NCBI GenBank assembly: GCA_028696165.1
Contig: JAQVHQ010000017.1
Location: 1 to 59,879 of the forward strand
DNA length: 59,879 bases
Source of the DNA: Lachnospiraceae bacterium
GTDB taxonomy: Bacteria > Bacillota > Clostridia > Lachnospirales > Lachnospiraceae
Direction: 5' to 3'
Shown here: piece after piece, positions 17,997-27,939 of the stretch
Layout: every line of letters starts with the position of its first letter
How positions within the stretch are numbered: position 1 is the first letter of the stretch
Notes under the pieces: generated by a model
Told to the model about the DNA's origin: nothing
Seen by the model: only the letters and a program-made list of their open reading frames with translations
The model's database searches: none
Made by a program: the position numbers and the translations under genes

Positions 17997-20900
17997 TTAA
18001 TATATTATTCTGCGCACTGCTAATATCTGAGTATATGCAGCATTAGAAATCTTCACTCCATCAGTCTCATTAGAAGCATGGACAATCTGTCCGCTTCCGA
18101 TATATATGCCCACATGTCCATCATAGCACACGATATCCCCCGGTGCTGCTTCCGCATAGGAAACACCAATTCCTGCTGTTCTCTGTTCCGAAGATGTTCT
18201 TGGAACTGAATATCCGTATTTTGCATAAATCGCCTGCACAAAACCAGAACAATCTACACTTACAGATAAGTCATTGGTTCCATATACATATGGAAGTTTC
18301 CCAACGAATGTACACGCATAATCAGCAAGTTTCTTTCCCAGGGTTGCACTATATATCCATTTAATTCCAATCCCTTTAAAGGATTGAACAACATTCCCCG
18401 CACCATCGGTTACCTGATAGCATAACAGATAATTTCCCACACTGGAAGGACTCCATACAAACTTCTGTGACACATTGGATTTACTTAAGCTCTCCCAGTA
18501 ATATCCATTGTATACCAAATATTCATATGTCAGATTCTCTTTCAGAGAGGTAGCTGCTTTTCCATCAAGAACGACGGACATACCAACACCCTCTTTTGAA
18601 TCATCCGTAACTGTAAATCCAGTTATAGATGCGGATGGTTTTACCACATATCCTGCTGCAAAAGAGGAGATATTGCCGCTTCCATCTTTTGTCTCAAGAT
18701 TAATCAAGTAAGATCCACTGGCTGCCGGATACCATGTAGCAGAGGAAGCTGTTGACCAATTTTGTAACAAACTCCAAGTGCCTTTACTGATATTATAATA
18801 CTGAAAACGATACTGCGTCAATGCATTTGCACCAGTTACTTTTGCAGTTAGTTTCATACTTGCTTCTGACAGCTTATCCACATGAATTTCATTGATAGTA
18901 ATACTTGATGATTTGATTGCATATCCCGCGAATTTCTGTAATACATTGCCGGAACTGTCAATCACCTGATAGCACAACAGATAATCACCCTTTACTTTAG
19001 GCTTCCAAACTGCTGTTTTCTGAGTGTCAGAACTATCAATACGTTCCCAATAAGCTCCGTTATATACCAGATATTCATATGTCAATTTTTCACCAAATGC
19101 ATTAGATGCTGTTCCCTTAAGGGTAATCTCTGTATTTACCACCTGCGGTGATGCCTGAGATGTGGTAAATCCTGTGATTTTAGCACCTTCTACATAATAA
19201 GCCATATCGTATGTATAGAATGCACCATTAGGCAGTGTAACTTCCAGATACAGCAGATAAGTTCCTCCACAGCCTGGTGTCCACACAGCTGAAGAACTGC
19301 CGCTCTTCTCTGCAACCTTATACCACTTGCCGGTCCCTACATTGTAGTACTGATAATAGTAAGATGCCCCATTAGCAGATCCTGTCGTATTGGCTGCTAA
19401 TCGATATTGATGATTGCTTCCCGGGGTAACCTGTATACCATTAATCTTAAATAAACTGGCAGTTATGCCGTATGCCATAAACTTCTGTTCTACATGTCCG
19501 GCCTTATCTATAACCTGGAAGCACAGCAGATAATTTCCTGCATCCTGTGGATGCCATACGGTCTGCATGGAAGTAGTTGAAGAAGAAATCTTTTTCCAAT
19601 ATCCCTGATAGTATGCAAGAAATTCATACGTAACTGCTTCCGATTCATAATATTTACTTATATCCCCGGTGAGTGTTATAGAACTTCCTGCCTGCTGAGG
19701 AGATAATGCACTGGTTTTGAAACTGTTGATATTTACGCCACTGGCCACATTATATAGAGTGTAGCTTTCATAGGTTTTATTCGATGCTGTTGTGACATGA
19801 AGATCTACCAGATACAATCCACTGTTTTTTGGTGTCCATACTACTGTCTGATTATTGGTTGAGGTACCTGCTTCTGACCATTTCTTAGTGGCATCCTCGT
19901 ATACCTGATAGTGATATGTGGCATTGGTATCATTGGTGGTAATATTGGCACTTAAGTTTATCTTGCCATTTTCGCCTTCATTAATCTTGACACCTTTTAA
20001 TTCTACCTTCGGTTCCTGAATCTCATAACTCTGGAAATGCTGAAGCATCAATTTATTAGCGGAATCATATAGCTCGATACATAATAAATAGGATTTAACT
20101 TCCTTTGGTTTCCATGTGCAGGAATTCGTTGCCGATTTGCTTAACTCTTCCCAATATGCTCCGTTGTATGCTAAGAAGCGATAGGTAAGCGGCTCTTCTG
20201 CCAGCTTTTTAATCTGTCCGCTCATGGTTATGGACTGCCCGAATACCTGTGGTGATTTATGGCTGAAAGTCATATCCGTAACATATGCCCGATTTTCCAC
20301 AGATGTACCAATCGCAGCCGAGGTTGTTTTACCTGTATATGTGATAACATTGACCTGAATAACATAGCTGCCGCTGCGTTTAGGTGTCCATATTACAGTA
20401 TTGCTTGAATCCGTAGTATTTACTTTTTCCCATTTTCCGTCGCTTATAGATGTATTAATGGCCCAAAATTCATACTTTAGAGCAGGTGCGTCCGTATTAA
20501 CCTTGGCTTCCAGCGCATATGAGATATCATTCACAACAGGGGCTGCAGCTAAACTTGTGATACTGACTGTTGGCTCTTTAATGGAATATGCCTCAAATAA
20601 CTGTGTTACTGTGCCGGACATATCTTTATGTTCCATGCACAATAAGTATCCGCCGCTCTTTGCCGGCGTCCAATCGTAAGTAGAATCACTTGAAAATCCC
20701 TGAAGTTCTTTCCAATATCCATCATAATACTCTAAGAAGCGGAATGTCTTGCCGGTTGTATTGCCGCCTGCCGATAATTGTATCGTCTTTCCGGCTACCT
20801 GTGGTGATGCTGCACTCAGGCGAAGAGTAACTGCACCCGTCTTACTTAATCCATAGTAATTAGCAATTCCTGTTGCATCAGCGATACCCAGCTTCTGAAG

Positions 20901-22400
20901 TGATTCTTCACTGCTAAGATACTTCTGTGCATCTGATGTTCCTGTAATAAATGCATGCTCTACGATTATTCCCGGCATACCGGCCAGCTTACACAGACGA
21001 TTGATCTGGTAATAATCTGCAAGACTTCCATCCGGATATTTCGTATTATTCTGAGATTCCTGTGTTACTACTCCACTCCAGGATATCTGTAAACCAAGTG
21101 CTACAAGCTGGTCCAGAATCTTCTGTCCAAGTGCCTGTCCTGCGGCTCCGATTGTCGGCTGATAATTATTATTCTGACAAAATACCAGTGCTCCGTTTAC
21201 CGTACTGCTATCGCTGGCATTGCAGTGCAAAGCCACATATACATCAGCGCCTTTGCTTTTCGCATCATCTACACGATGACTGTTACATACTGCTGAAGTA
21301 GTTCCTGGATATGGGCACGCATAGGAACTGCGGCACATATAAACTTTGACACCTGCATAGGTCTCTAATTCTGCTTTACAATACTGAGCAATTTTAAAAT
21401 TCAAAGTTTCTTCTGACAGGCCGTTTCCCTGAGCACCGGCATGAGTACTGTCATGTCCCGGGTCCAGATATATCACCATATCTGCTTTCGCTGATATACT
21501 TCCTTCTCCGGTTTTCTCAGCACCTGCTGCTGCCAGCGCATCGCCAATGGATTCCTGGGAAATCGTATTGCCCTCTGCATCAAATGTCACGATGTCAGCA
21601 TCCACTGAGACATCTTCGGAAAGCGCTGACACTTCGGAATAATCAACAACTTTCTCTCCATTCAGAGTATATTCCTGATTAACTGCATACTGCATGTTCA
21701 TATTCAGTTCAGAAAATGCAATATCCTTTGAACCGGCATCACTTTCCAGATGCAGTGCTGTAGCAGTATATATTCCTGACTTCTTTTCATCATCATATGT
21801 TTTTTCAAACAATAAACCATTTTCATTAATCTTAGATGCCTCTAATGCTTCCTGCGCACCTGAGGAATCTGTGATATATAAAACAGCCTTTTCAATCTTA
21901 CCTGTTACCTGTGAAAGAAGTATTCCGAAAGACTGTGTATCTGGTGAAGTAATCTGAGCGTGTTCCACCAGCGCATATTCCAGTTCCGGATTAAAAGCTG
22001 CGGCGAGGTCTTCCCCTGCCGCTTTTTGCTCCATGTTCTCAGCTTCATTCTGCAGGACATTCTCTTCTTCTGCATCAGCTGACTGAGCGTCTTCTGATTG
22101 TGTATCCTGTGATTGCTTATCTTCTGCTGGCGTTCCTTCTGTTGGTGTTCCTTCTGTCAATGTTTCTTCTGTTGAAGTTCCTTCTGTTGGCGTTTCTTCT
22201 GTCTGTGTATCTTTTGTCTGTGTATCCCCCGCCTGTGTATCTTCAACCACTGTTTTTGCTGACTGGCTATCCATAGTCATAGTTTCCAGGCTTTCCCCCA
22301 CCCCGGTTACATTACTGGCAGCATAAATATTAGTTGAAAAACAGGTAAGAATCATACATATTGACAAAAAATATGCTAGTATTCTTTTACTTTTTTTCAT
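17997..22400 (-). CDS. Bifunctional amidase_3 + NlpC/P60 wall hydrolase with nine repeats
   Basis: Protein of 1467 aa. The start is the ATG at 22400 because AAGGAG lies 7 nt upstream; an ATG 21 nt earlier has no ribosome site. After the signal peptide comes a TEGTP/DTQ-rich linker to about residue 125. An N-acetylmuramoyl-L-alanine amidase domain (about 305-515) has zinc and catalytic residues in LDPGHD (H316), LSEETLN, VALHCNAS (H392) and IIVEHAF (E481). Nine repeats of about 90 residues (520-1335) alternate two types: A with GAYWE and YLLCYQVID, B with KWxxV and VWTPxxSGxYL. The C-terminal NlpC/P60 peptidase has Cys in DCSGFVQAIY and His in DGHVGIYIG and IVHASNE. It would cut both the stem-peptide linkage and peptide bonds in peptidoglycan. 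Promoter 22446-22474. Confidence 0.9.
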   Translation of the reverse strand: MKKSKRILAYFLSICMILTCFSTNIYAASNVTGVGESLETMTMDSQSAKTVVEDTQAGDTQTKDTQTEETPTEGTSTEETLTEGTPTEGTPAEDKQSQDTQSEDAQSADAEEENVLQNEAENMEQKAAGEDLAAAFNPELEYALVEHAQITSPDTQSFGILLSQVTGKIEKAVLYITDSSGAQEALEASKINENGLLFEKTYDDEKKSGIYTATALHLESDAGSKDIAFSELNMNMQYAVNQEYTLNGEKVVDYSEVSALSEDVSVDADIVTFDAEGNTISQESIGDALAAAGAEKTGEGSISAKADMVIYLDPGHDSTHAGAQGNGLSEETLNFKIAQYCKAELETYAGVKVYMCRSSYACPYPGTTSAVCNSHRVDDAKSKGADVYVALHCNASDSSTVNGALVFCQNNNYQPTIGAAGQALGQKILDQLVALGLQISWSGVVTQESQNNTKYPDGSLADYYQINRLCKLAGMPGIIVEHAFITGTSDAQKYLSSEESLQKLGIADATGIANYYGLSKTGAVTLRLSAASPQVAGKTIQLSAGGNTTGKTFRFLEYYDGYWKELQGFSSDSTYDWTPAKSGGYLLCMEHKDMSGTVTQLFEAYSIKEPTVSITSLAAAPVVNDISYALEAKVNTDAPALKYEFWAINTSISDGKWEKVNTTDSSNTVIWTPKRSGSYVIQVNVITYTGKTTSAAIGTSVENRAYVTDMTFSHKSPQVFGQSITMSGQIKKLAEEPLTYRFLAYNGAYWEELSKSATNSCTWKPKEVKSYLLCIELYDSANKLMLQHFQSYEIQEPKVELKGVKINEGENGKINLSANITTNDTNATYHYQVYEDATKKWSEAGTSTNNQTVVWTPKNSGLYLVDLHVTTASNKTYESYTLYNVASGVNINSFKTSALSPQQAGSSITLTGDISKYYESEAVTYEFLAYYQGYWKKISSSTTSMQTVWHPQDAGNYLLCFQVIDKAGHVEQKFMAYGITASLFKINGIQVTPGSNHQYRLAANTTGSANGASYYYQYYNVGTGKWYKVAEKSGSSSAVWTPGCGGTYLLYLEVTLPNGAFYTYDMAYYVEGAKITGFTTSQASPQVVNTEITLKGTASNAFGEKLTYEYLVYNGAYWERIDSSDTQKTAVWKPKVKGDYLLCYQVIDSSGNVLQKFAGYAIKSSSITINEIHVDKLSEASMKLTAKVTGANALTQYRFQYYNISKGTWSLLQNWSTASSATWYPAASGSYLINLETKDGSGNISSFAAGYVVKPSASITGFTVTDDSKEGVGMSVVLDGKAATSLKENLTYEYLVYNGYYWESLSKSNVSQKFVWSPSSVGNYLLCYQVTDGAGNVVQSFKGIGIKWIYSATLGKKLADYACTFVGKLPYVYGTNDLSVSVDCSGFVQAIYAKYGYSVPRTSSEQRTAGIGVSYAEAAPGDIVCYDGHVGIYIGSGQIVHASNETDGVKISNAAYTQILAVRRIIY

Positions 22401-22445
22401 ACTATACTCCTTCATATTCATAAAATTTATTAATCAATTAATGCG

Positions 22446-22474
22446 ATTGTAACACATTTTTAATACTTTGCCAA
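22446..22474 (-). promoter_or_regulatory. Promoter of the amidase/NlpC gene
   Basis: TTGGCA, 17 nt, TACAAT on the minus strand, about 45 nt upstream of the ATG. Confidence 0.7.
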
Positions 22475-22495
22475 TATGTTCATCTATTTTCCCTA

Positions 22496-22530
22496 TAAAA
22501 AAAGAGATGGAAGCTTTGTTCCATCTCTTT
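22496..22530 (-). terminator. Intrinsic terminator of the L,D-transpeptidase gene
   Basis: A 12-bp stem (AAAGAGATGGAA against TTCCATCTCTTT) with a 6-nt loop; a U-rich run follows on the minus strand. It lies 14 nt after the stop codon at 22544. Confidence 0.9.
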
Positions 22531-22543
22531 TTATTAACTAAAA

Positions 22544-25327
22544 TTATCTTGCAATTGCCGGGTCTGTAGGATCCCAATTCTGTCCTGCAGGAATAAGGAT
22601 GTGACTTCCCTTGCCTAAAGGTCCTGGATAAGAACTGTCGTAAATTGTTACTTCCATTCCCTTCTTGCAGTTATCATACAACCATTTTGCATCACGTACG
22701 CACAATCTGATACATCCGTGAGATGCCGGCTGTCCTAACATATTGTAGTTACCAGCTGATATTGCATAACTGTTTGGAGCAGAACCTGCAACAGAATGGA
22801 AATAAATTCCTCCTACGATTCTTGTTCCATATTGTCCCCAGGAAGGACCCATCAGATATGCCCATCTATATTTTTCAATAGTATGGAATGTACCTGTTGG
22901 TGTCGGTGTAGCTCTTAAACCAACGGAGCATGCGAATACTTTAACCGGAATGATAAATCCATTCGCTCCATCAGAAGCGTAAACTGTTACTGTACAGGTT
23001 ATTCTATTTACTTTAGCAATATAATCAGACTGCTTTGGCAATATTCCGTCAAGATTTGTCTGCTTAACTCCATTTATATAATAGAATTTATAACCATCTT
23101 CATAGTACCAACCATTCTTTTCGAAATTATTCGGAGAAATATTCAATACTTTCTGGTCAACCAGATATCCATCTTCATTATATACCTGATATACAAATGC
23201 ATAATAGCCCTTAATTGTAGGTGTCCATGAATATGATTTTTTCGTATCACTGGTCATCAGACGTTTCCAGGAACCATCATTCTGCCACTGAGACAGACAA
23301 TAGGTAACCTTTTCATCAAAGTTCTTTGTACCTTCCATCTTCAATGTGGTCTGTACACCTGGTTTTAAGATTCTGTCTTCCGTTGTGAAATCCTTAATCT
23401 TATAACTCTGAACATTGACACCCAAAGTCTTCGTATAAGTCTTGCCTTCACTGTCTGTTACAATTGCATGGAACCACTGGCCACCGGATTTGTTAGCAAT
23501 CCAGTATGTGGTGTGATTGTCTCCCATTGGCAATGAGTACCAGATTCCTTTTTCCACATCATAACGCTGATATTCATAAGTCAATTTTGGATCATTACTG
23601 TCAGTGTCTACTCTTGCAAAGTAGGTCTTGTCATCAGGAGTATATAAGGTCATTCCTGTAATTTCTGTTCTTAAAGGTTCCACCACATATGACAGAAAAC
23701 TGTTATATGCTTTCTTATTGCTGTCGATAACCTGCAGACACAATAAATAATTACCGATTTCCGGTGTCCACTCACATGGTTCTAATTTGTCAGATGAGCT
23801 TATCTCATGCCAGGTTATGCCATCATAATAGATATAACGGTATGTCAGTTTTTCTTTCAGCGGGTTACGTACTTTACCAGATAAAGTAATGGTAGTTGTC
23901 ACGCCAACCGGAGATGGCTTGTCAACAGTAAAGGAAGTAACTTCAATATCTTTTACTGAATATCCTACTGTAGCCTGCTTTGTCTGTCCGTCTTTCGTTC
24001 TGTATTCTACATGAAGCCAATAGCCTCCTGCTTTCGGCGGATCCCATGATGCGGTTTTGGTCTTAGACCAATCCTGCACTAATTCCCACACCTTGTTATC
24101 GAGATGATAAACTAACCAGCGGTATTCGCCGTTTACATCATTTGATGTAATATCTGTATCTAATTTGATGGATGATTCTTCTGAATCATCATAGATAACT
24201 TTGTCTCCGGTTATAACCGGTGCTGCGATTGTATAATAGATGAATTTCTGCTCTACAACCTTATCTCCGCGATAAATCTGGAAGCAGAGTAAATAGGATC
24301 CTTTTTTATCTGGTTTCCATGAATAGGAATCTAAAGTGGTTTTCTTGGAAAGACTCTTCCAGTATCCATTGTAATAAACAAGGTATTCATAAGTTAATTC
24401 CTGCTCTGAAGGATTTTTCACGCTGCCCGTTAAAACAATCGGCTGGTCTACCACATGAGGACTCTTTACATCCGTGTCAAAACCACTTATAGATGGTTCG
24501 CTGACACCATAGCACATAGTATAAGTCTGATTTAATCCAAAATCATCTTTAACTGTAACATGAATCCAATATCCGCCGCTCTTTTTTGGTGTCCAGACGC
24601 AGCTGGATGCGGTAGTATCCATCTCAAGATTAGTCCATACTAATGATTCCAAATCATATATCTGATAGGAATACTTTAAGCCGCTTGCATTGACATTTGT
24701 CTCAAGCTTTGGTGTAATCGTAACATTCTTACCATCTGTACTGAGCTTATTGTCTAATCCTGTAATCTTCAATGAACGATTCTGCACTGTGTATGCAGTC
24801 ATTGAATTATAATTTTTGCCTTCATACACAATCTGGAAACATAATATATAGCTTCCTGCCTGAGCAGGGGTCCAATTTACAGTTTCCAATACATCTGAAG
24901 TCTTAATATCACGCCATGTAATTCCGTCAAAATATATGTAACGGTAAACTACGCCTTCTTTATCACTCACATGATCTGCCACACCGCGAAGTTCAACAGC
25001 ATCATTTACTGCACTGCTGTTCTTTGGTGAAACATTGAGTGCCAGCGCTTCCGGCATCTGCTCATCCTGAGTCTCTACAACCTGGTCATCTATGCTGACC
25101 GGTGCTGTCTCATTTGAAGTTGTTACACTGGAATCAAGTGTGTTTTCAACTTCCGGAATCTTAATCTCTGTGTTATCAGCATTCGTACTTTCGCCTGCAG
25201 TACTCTCCACAGACGCCGGAAGCTCTCCCCCAACGGCGGGTGCTTCTGCTGCTGCAAAGACATTCGATGGAATCATCATGGCTGCAGCCAGTACTAAAGC
25301 TAACAATTTGTTTGCTCTCTTTTTCAT
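22544..25327 (-). CDS. L,D-transpeptidase (YkuD) with seven alternating repeats
   Basis: Protein of 927 aa. Signal peptide 1-26, then an acidic linker to about 110. Seven repeats of about 90 residues follow in strict A-B-A-B-A-B-A order (for example A: GITWRDIKTS with YILCFQIVY; B: VWTNLEMDT with SGGYWIHVTV). They are the same two repeat types as in the 1467-aa hydrolase. A GW-type segment (GWYYEDGYKFYYING) precedes the catalytic YkuD domain (about 765-905), which holds the diagnostic IYFHS and SHGCIRLCVRDAKWLYD motifs with the nucleophile Cys. The enzyme would form 3-3 peptidoglycan cross-links or attach proteins to peptidoglycan outside the membrane. It has its own promoter (25374-25402) and terminator. 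Ribosome site GAGGAGGTTAT. Confidence 0.9.
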   Translation of the reverse strand: MKKRANKLLALVLAAAMMIPSNVFAAAEAPAVGGELPASVESTAGESTNADNTEIKIPEVENTLDSSVTTSNETAPVSIDDQVVETQDEQMPEALALNVSPKNSSAVNDAVELRGVADHVSDKEGVVYRYIYFDGITWRDIKTSDVLETVNWTPAQAGSYILCFQIVYEGKNYNSMTAYTVQNRSLKITGLDNKLSTDGKNVTITPKLETNVNASGLKYSYQIYDLESLVWTNLEMDTTASSCVWTPKKSGGYWIHVTVKDDFGLNQTYTMCYGVSEPSISGFDTDVKSPHVVDQPIVLTGSVKNPSEQELTYEYLVYYNGYWKSLSKKTTLDSYSWKPDKKGSYLLCFQIYRGDKVVEQKFIYYTIAAPVITGDKVIYDDSEESSIKLDTDITSNDVNGEYRWLVYHLDNKVWELVQDWSKTKTASWDPPKAGGYWLHVEYRTKDGQTKQATVGYSVKDIEVTSFTVDKPSPVGVTTTITLSGKVRNPLKEKLTYRYIYYDGITWHEISSSDKLEPCEWTPEIGNYLLCLQVIDSNKKAYNSFLSYVVEPLRTEITGMTLYTPDDKTYFARVDTDSNDPKLTYEYQRYDVEKGIWYSLPMGDNHTTYWIANKSGGQWFHAIVTDSEGKTYTKTLGVNVQSYKIKDFTTEDRILKPGVQTTLKMEGTKNFDEKVTYCLSQWQNDGSWKRLMTSDTKKSYSWTPTIKGYYAFVYQVYNEDGYLVDQKVLNISPNNFEKNGWYYEDGYKFYYINGVKQTNLDGILPKQSDYIAKVNRITCTVTVYASDGANGFIIPVKVFACSVGLRATPTPTGTFHTIEKYRWAYLMGPSWGQYGTRIVGGIYFHSVAGSAPNSYAISAGNYNMLGQPASHGCIRLCVRDAKWLYDNCKKGMEVTIYDSSYPGPLGKGSHILIPAGQNWDPTDPAIAR

Positions 25328-25373
25328 ATAACCTCCTCGTCTTCTAATACAATTAAACTTATACTCTTAATTC

Positions 25374-25402
25374 ATTCTAACACTTCCCACATGCTTTCTC
25401 AA
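25374..25402 (-). promoter_or_regulatory. Promoter of the L,D-transpeptidase gene
   Basis: TTGAGA, 17 nt, TAGAAT on the minus strand. Just upstream, two copies of TTAAGTTTTCT (about 25425-25447) lie past the end of the preceding glycosyltransferase gene; no GC-rich terminator separates the two. Confidence 0.6.
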
Positions 25403-25451
25403 TACATTTCAGGCATAATTATTTTAAGTTTTCTTTAAGTTTTCTTAATAA

Positions 25452-27929
25452 TTAATCCATTTTTAAAGAGCAGTCTCCCTTACTCACGGTAAGATTAGGA
25501 TTGTAATAAGGGTCGCCATTCTTTAATATATCCGGCCACTTGGACTGAAAAAGATGCATCTCTGACTGGAAGCGCTTTCTCTGCTGCTCGGTTTCTTCTT
25601 TCCCCCGTGACTTTGATTCATAATGATATAATTCCACATATGCATGATATACCACAAGGTGTCCGCTTTCTCTGATTTTCATGCAATAGTCCACATCATT
25701 AAATGCCACCTGATATTTTTCATCAAATCCGCCTACCTGGTCAAATAACTTCCTCGGTGTCATCATACATGCAGCTGTTACGGCACTTAAATCCTGGGTG
25801 CTGATTAACCGGGCCATATACCCATATTCTTCTCTGTCTGTACAACTGAATATATGTCCTGCTACGCCGCCCAATCCGATAATTACGCCTGCATGCTGAA
25901 CAGTCTCATCCGGATAATAGAGCTTCGCTCCTACAATTCCCACATCTTCCCGCTGACAGTAAGAAACCATCTCTTCCAGCCAGTTCTCTGTGATAAGTTC
26001 AACGTCGTTATTCAAGAACAGAATATACTCTCCCTTTGACTGCTTTACTGCATAATTGTTAATGGCAGCATAATTAAATTCTCTGTCCCAGTACAGCATT
26101 CGCAGTTTAGGAAATCGCTGTTCCAGATTTTCGTAATATGCAAAGGTTTCCTTCTCGGTACTGTTATTTTCTACAATTAGTATTTCATAGTTCCTGTACG
26201 TCGTCTTCTCTGCTATGGAATTCAGGCATTTTTCCAGATCTTCTATGTGATCCTTATTCGGTATAATAATAGAAATCAACGGATTCCCCTGCACACTAAA
26301 CACCGAGCGGTACCTGCCAAATACTTTTGTAAGTTTTGCCTGTGCGTCCACATGGGTTCTCTTATAATGTTCCTCCAGTGCTTTTCTCCCGGCCTCAAAG
26401 GCATACATTTTGCTTTCGGGATTGGTTGCTGTTGAATTCTCATGAGAGCGCCAATGGTACAGCACTTTGGGAACATGAACTATTCTTCTTGCCTGCTCAC
26501 AGCATCTTAAAATCAGGTCAAAATCCTGGGCACCGTCAAATTCTTTCCTGAATCCTCCAATTTCTTTAATAATCGGTGTTCTCACCACAAATATATGACA
26601 TATATAATTGTTGCTTCTCAGAAAGTCCAGATTATAATCCGGTTTGAAATTAGGCTCAAAATATTTCTTCCCATCCATCGTGACTTTGTCTTCATCTGTG
26701 TAAACCACATCCACATCATCCTGTTGGTTAATGGCTTTGACGATTTCATACACTGCGTTCTGTGCGACCACATCATCATGGTCAGACAACATAATATACT
26801 CACCTGATGCCATATCAAGTGCAGCATTGGTATTCTCAGATATTCCTTTATTCTCAGTAAGCTTCTTATAACGTACGCGGCTGTCTTTTTTATAGTTTTT
26901 ATTAATAAAAGCACCTACAGATGCATCTGTACTTCCATCTGCGAGACATATCTCGATATTCTTATAGCTTTGGGTCAACAGGGAATCTATAATCTCGCGA
27001 AGATATTTTATGGGTGTATTATACAGCGGAATAATCACACTGATTAATGGTTCATAGGCAAAATGTTCTTCACTCTGTCTGCTTAGTTCCTGTTTACTTA
27101 CTATGTGGCTTTTCATCCAGATATTATATCCCGCATACTCCGGGTCCGTCTGAAGCTTTACGTAATTCACAAATTGATTCCAGCCATGTTCCTGAATATA
27201 CTGCTTGTTGAAGGCTCTTTGTTTCCAGCCAACTGTCTTTAAGAATCTTCCTTTTTTTGAATGTTCATAATTGAATGTCTTCATATCTAAAGAATATGTT
27301 TTCTTCGTATATTCATTCTTAATATATACATATAATGTCTTGCCGGAAAACTTGTCTCTCGGTATGGAGATATTAAAAGCAGATGGATAGTTCTGATTTT
27401 TCAACTCAAGTGCTTCATTTACATCTCTTCTGATAAACCGTTCCACACGAAATGGAATCTTTTCTCCATTTTCATTTTCCACATCGAAAGATTCTTCTCC
27501 CTGCTGACTGACTGCCCAGCCAAATACATATATTTTTCCGCCCAGACAATCAGTGCGGTCAAATTGATACTGAATCGTATTTTCTCCATACTTTTGCAGT
27601 ACATCTTCTTTGGTACTGTCCCACAGTGGTTTTGTCTCCTGCGAAGACACATAGGCAAGACTCACTTTGGAAGCTTTCTCAAAGACTGATAGTATATCAA
27701 CAACCTGAATCGTGAATCCTATCTTCGCATCTTCCGGAATCAGCGGCACACTTTTCCGGACATCTTCTCTTTTTTTCCATTCCACTTGAAAATCTACTTT
27801 TTTTCCACAGTCATCTTGCAGCTGAAATTCAAATTTTTCTCTGGCAAACAGCCATCCTTCTATATACAGGATACCTCTGTCCTTATTCTCTACGCGGTCA
27901 AAATCAACACTCCACAATAACTCACTCAT
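25452..27929 (-). CDS. Large two-domain GT2 glycosyltransferase (paralogue 1)
   Basis: Protein of 825 aa. Residues 1-270 form two related beta-rich modules (GILYIEGWLFAREKFEF; GKIYVFGWAVSQQGEESF) followed by a linker. The first GT-A domain (about 295-500) has ISVIIPLYNTPIKYLREII, ICLADGSTDASVG, the metal site LSDHDDVV and YTDEDKVTMDGKKYFEP. The second (about 545-790) has ISIIIPNKDHIEDLEKCL, IVENNSTEKETFAYY, the metal site FLNNDVEL and VQHAGVIIGLGGVAGH. Such tandem GT2 proteins often build O-antigen or rhamnan backbones with two linkages. It is the last gene of the rml-ABC operon, 10 nt after its paralogue, suggesting the pair makes a repeating backbone. No signal peptide or TM helix. Confidence 0.85.
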   Translation of the reverse strand: MSELLWSVDFDRVENKDRGILYIEGWLFAREKFEFQLQDDCGKKVDFQVEWKKREDVRKSVPLIPEDAKIGFTIQVVDILSVFEKASKVSLAYVSSQETKPLWDSTKEDVLQKYGENTIQYQFDRTDCLGGKIYVFGWAVSQQGEESFDVENENGEKIPFRVERFIRRDVNEALELKNQNYPSAFNISIPRDKFSGKTLYVYIKNEYTKKTYSLDMKTFNYEHSKKGRFLKTVGWKQRAFNKQYIQEHGWNQFVNYVKLQTDPEYAGYNIWMKSHIVSKQELSRQSEEHFAYEPLISVIIPLYNTPIKYLREIIDSLLTQSYKNIEICLADGSTDASVGAFINKNYKKDSRVRYKKLTENKGISENTNAALDMASGEYIMLSDHDDVVAQNAVYEIVKAINQQDDVDVVYTDEDKVTMDGKKYFEPNFKPDYNLDFLRSNNYICHIFVVRTPIIKEIGGFRKEFDGAQDFDLILRCCEQARRIVHVPKVLYHWRSHENSTATNPESKMYAFEAGRKALEEHYKRTHVDAQAKLTKVFGRYRSVFSVQGNPLISIIIPNKDHIEDLEKCLNSIAEKTTYRNYEILIVENNSTEKETFAYYENLEQRFPKLRMLYWDREFNYAAINNYAVKQSKGEYILFLNNDVELITENWLEEMVSYCQREDVGIVGAKLYYPDETVQHAGVIIGLGGVAGHIFSCTDREEYGYMARLISTQDLSAVTAACMMTPRKLFDQVGGFDEKYQVAFNDVDYCMKIRESGHLVVYHAYVELYHYESKSRGKEETEQQRKRFQSEMHLFQSKWPDILKNGDPYYNPNLTVSKGDCSLKMD

Positions 27930-27939
27930 ATTTGTCTCC

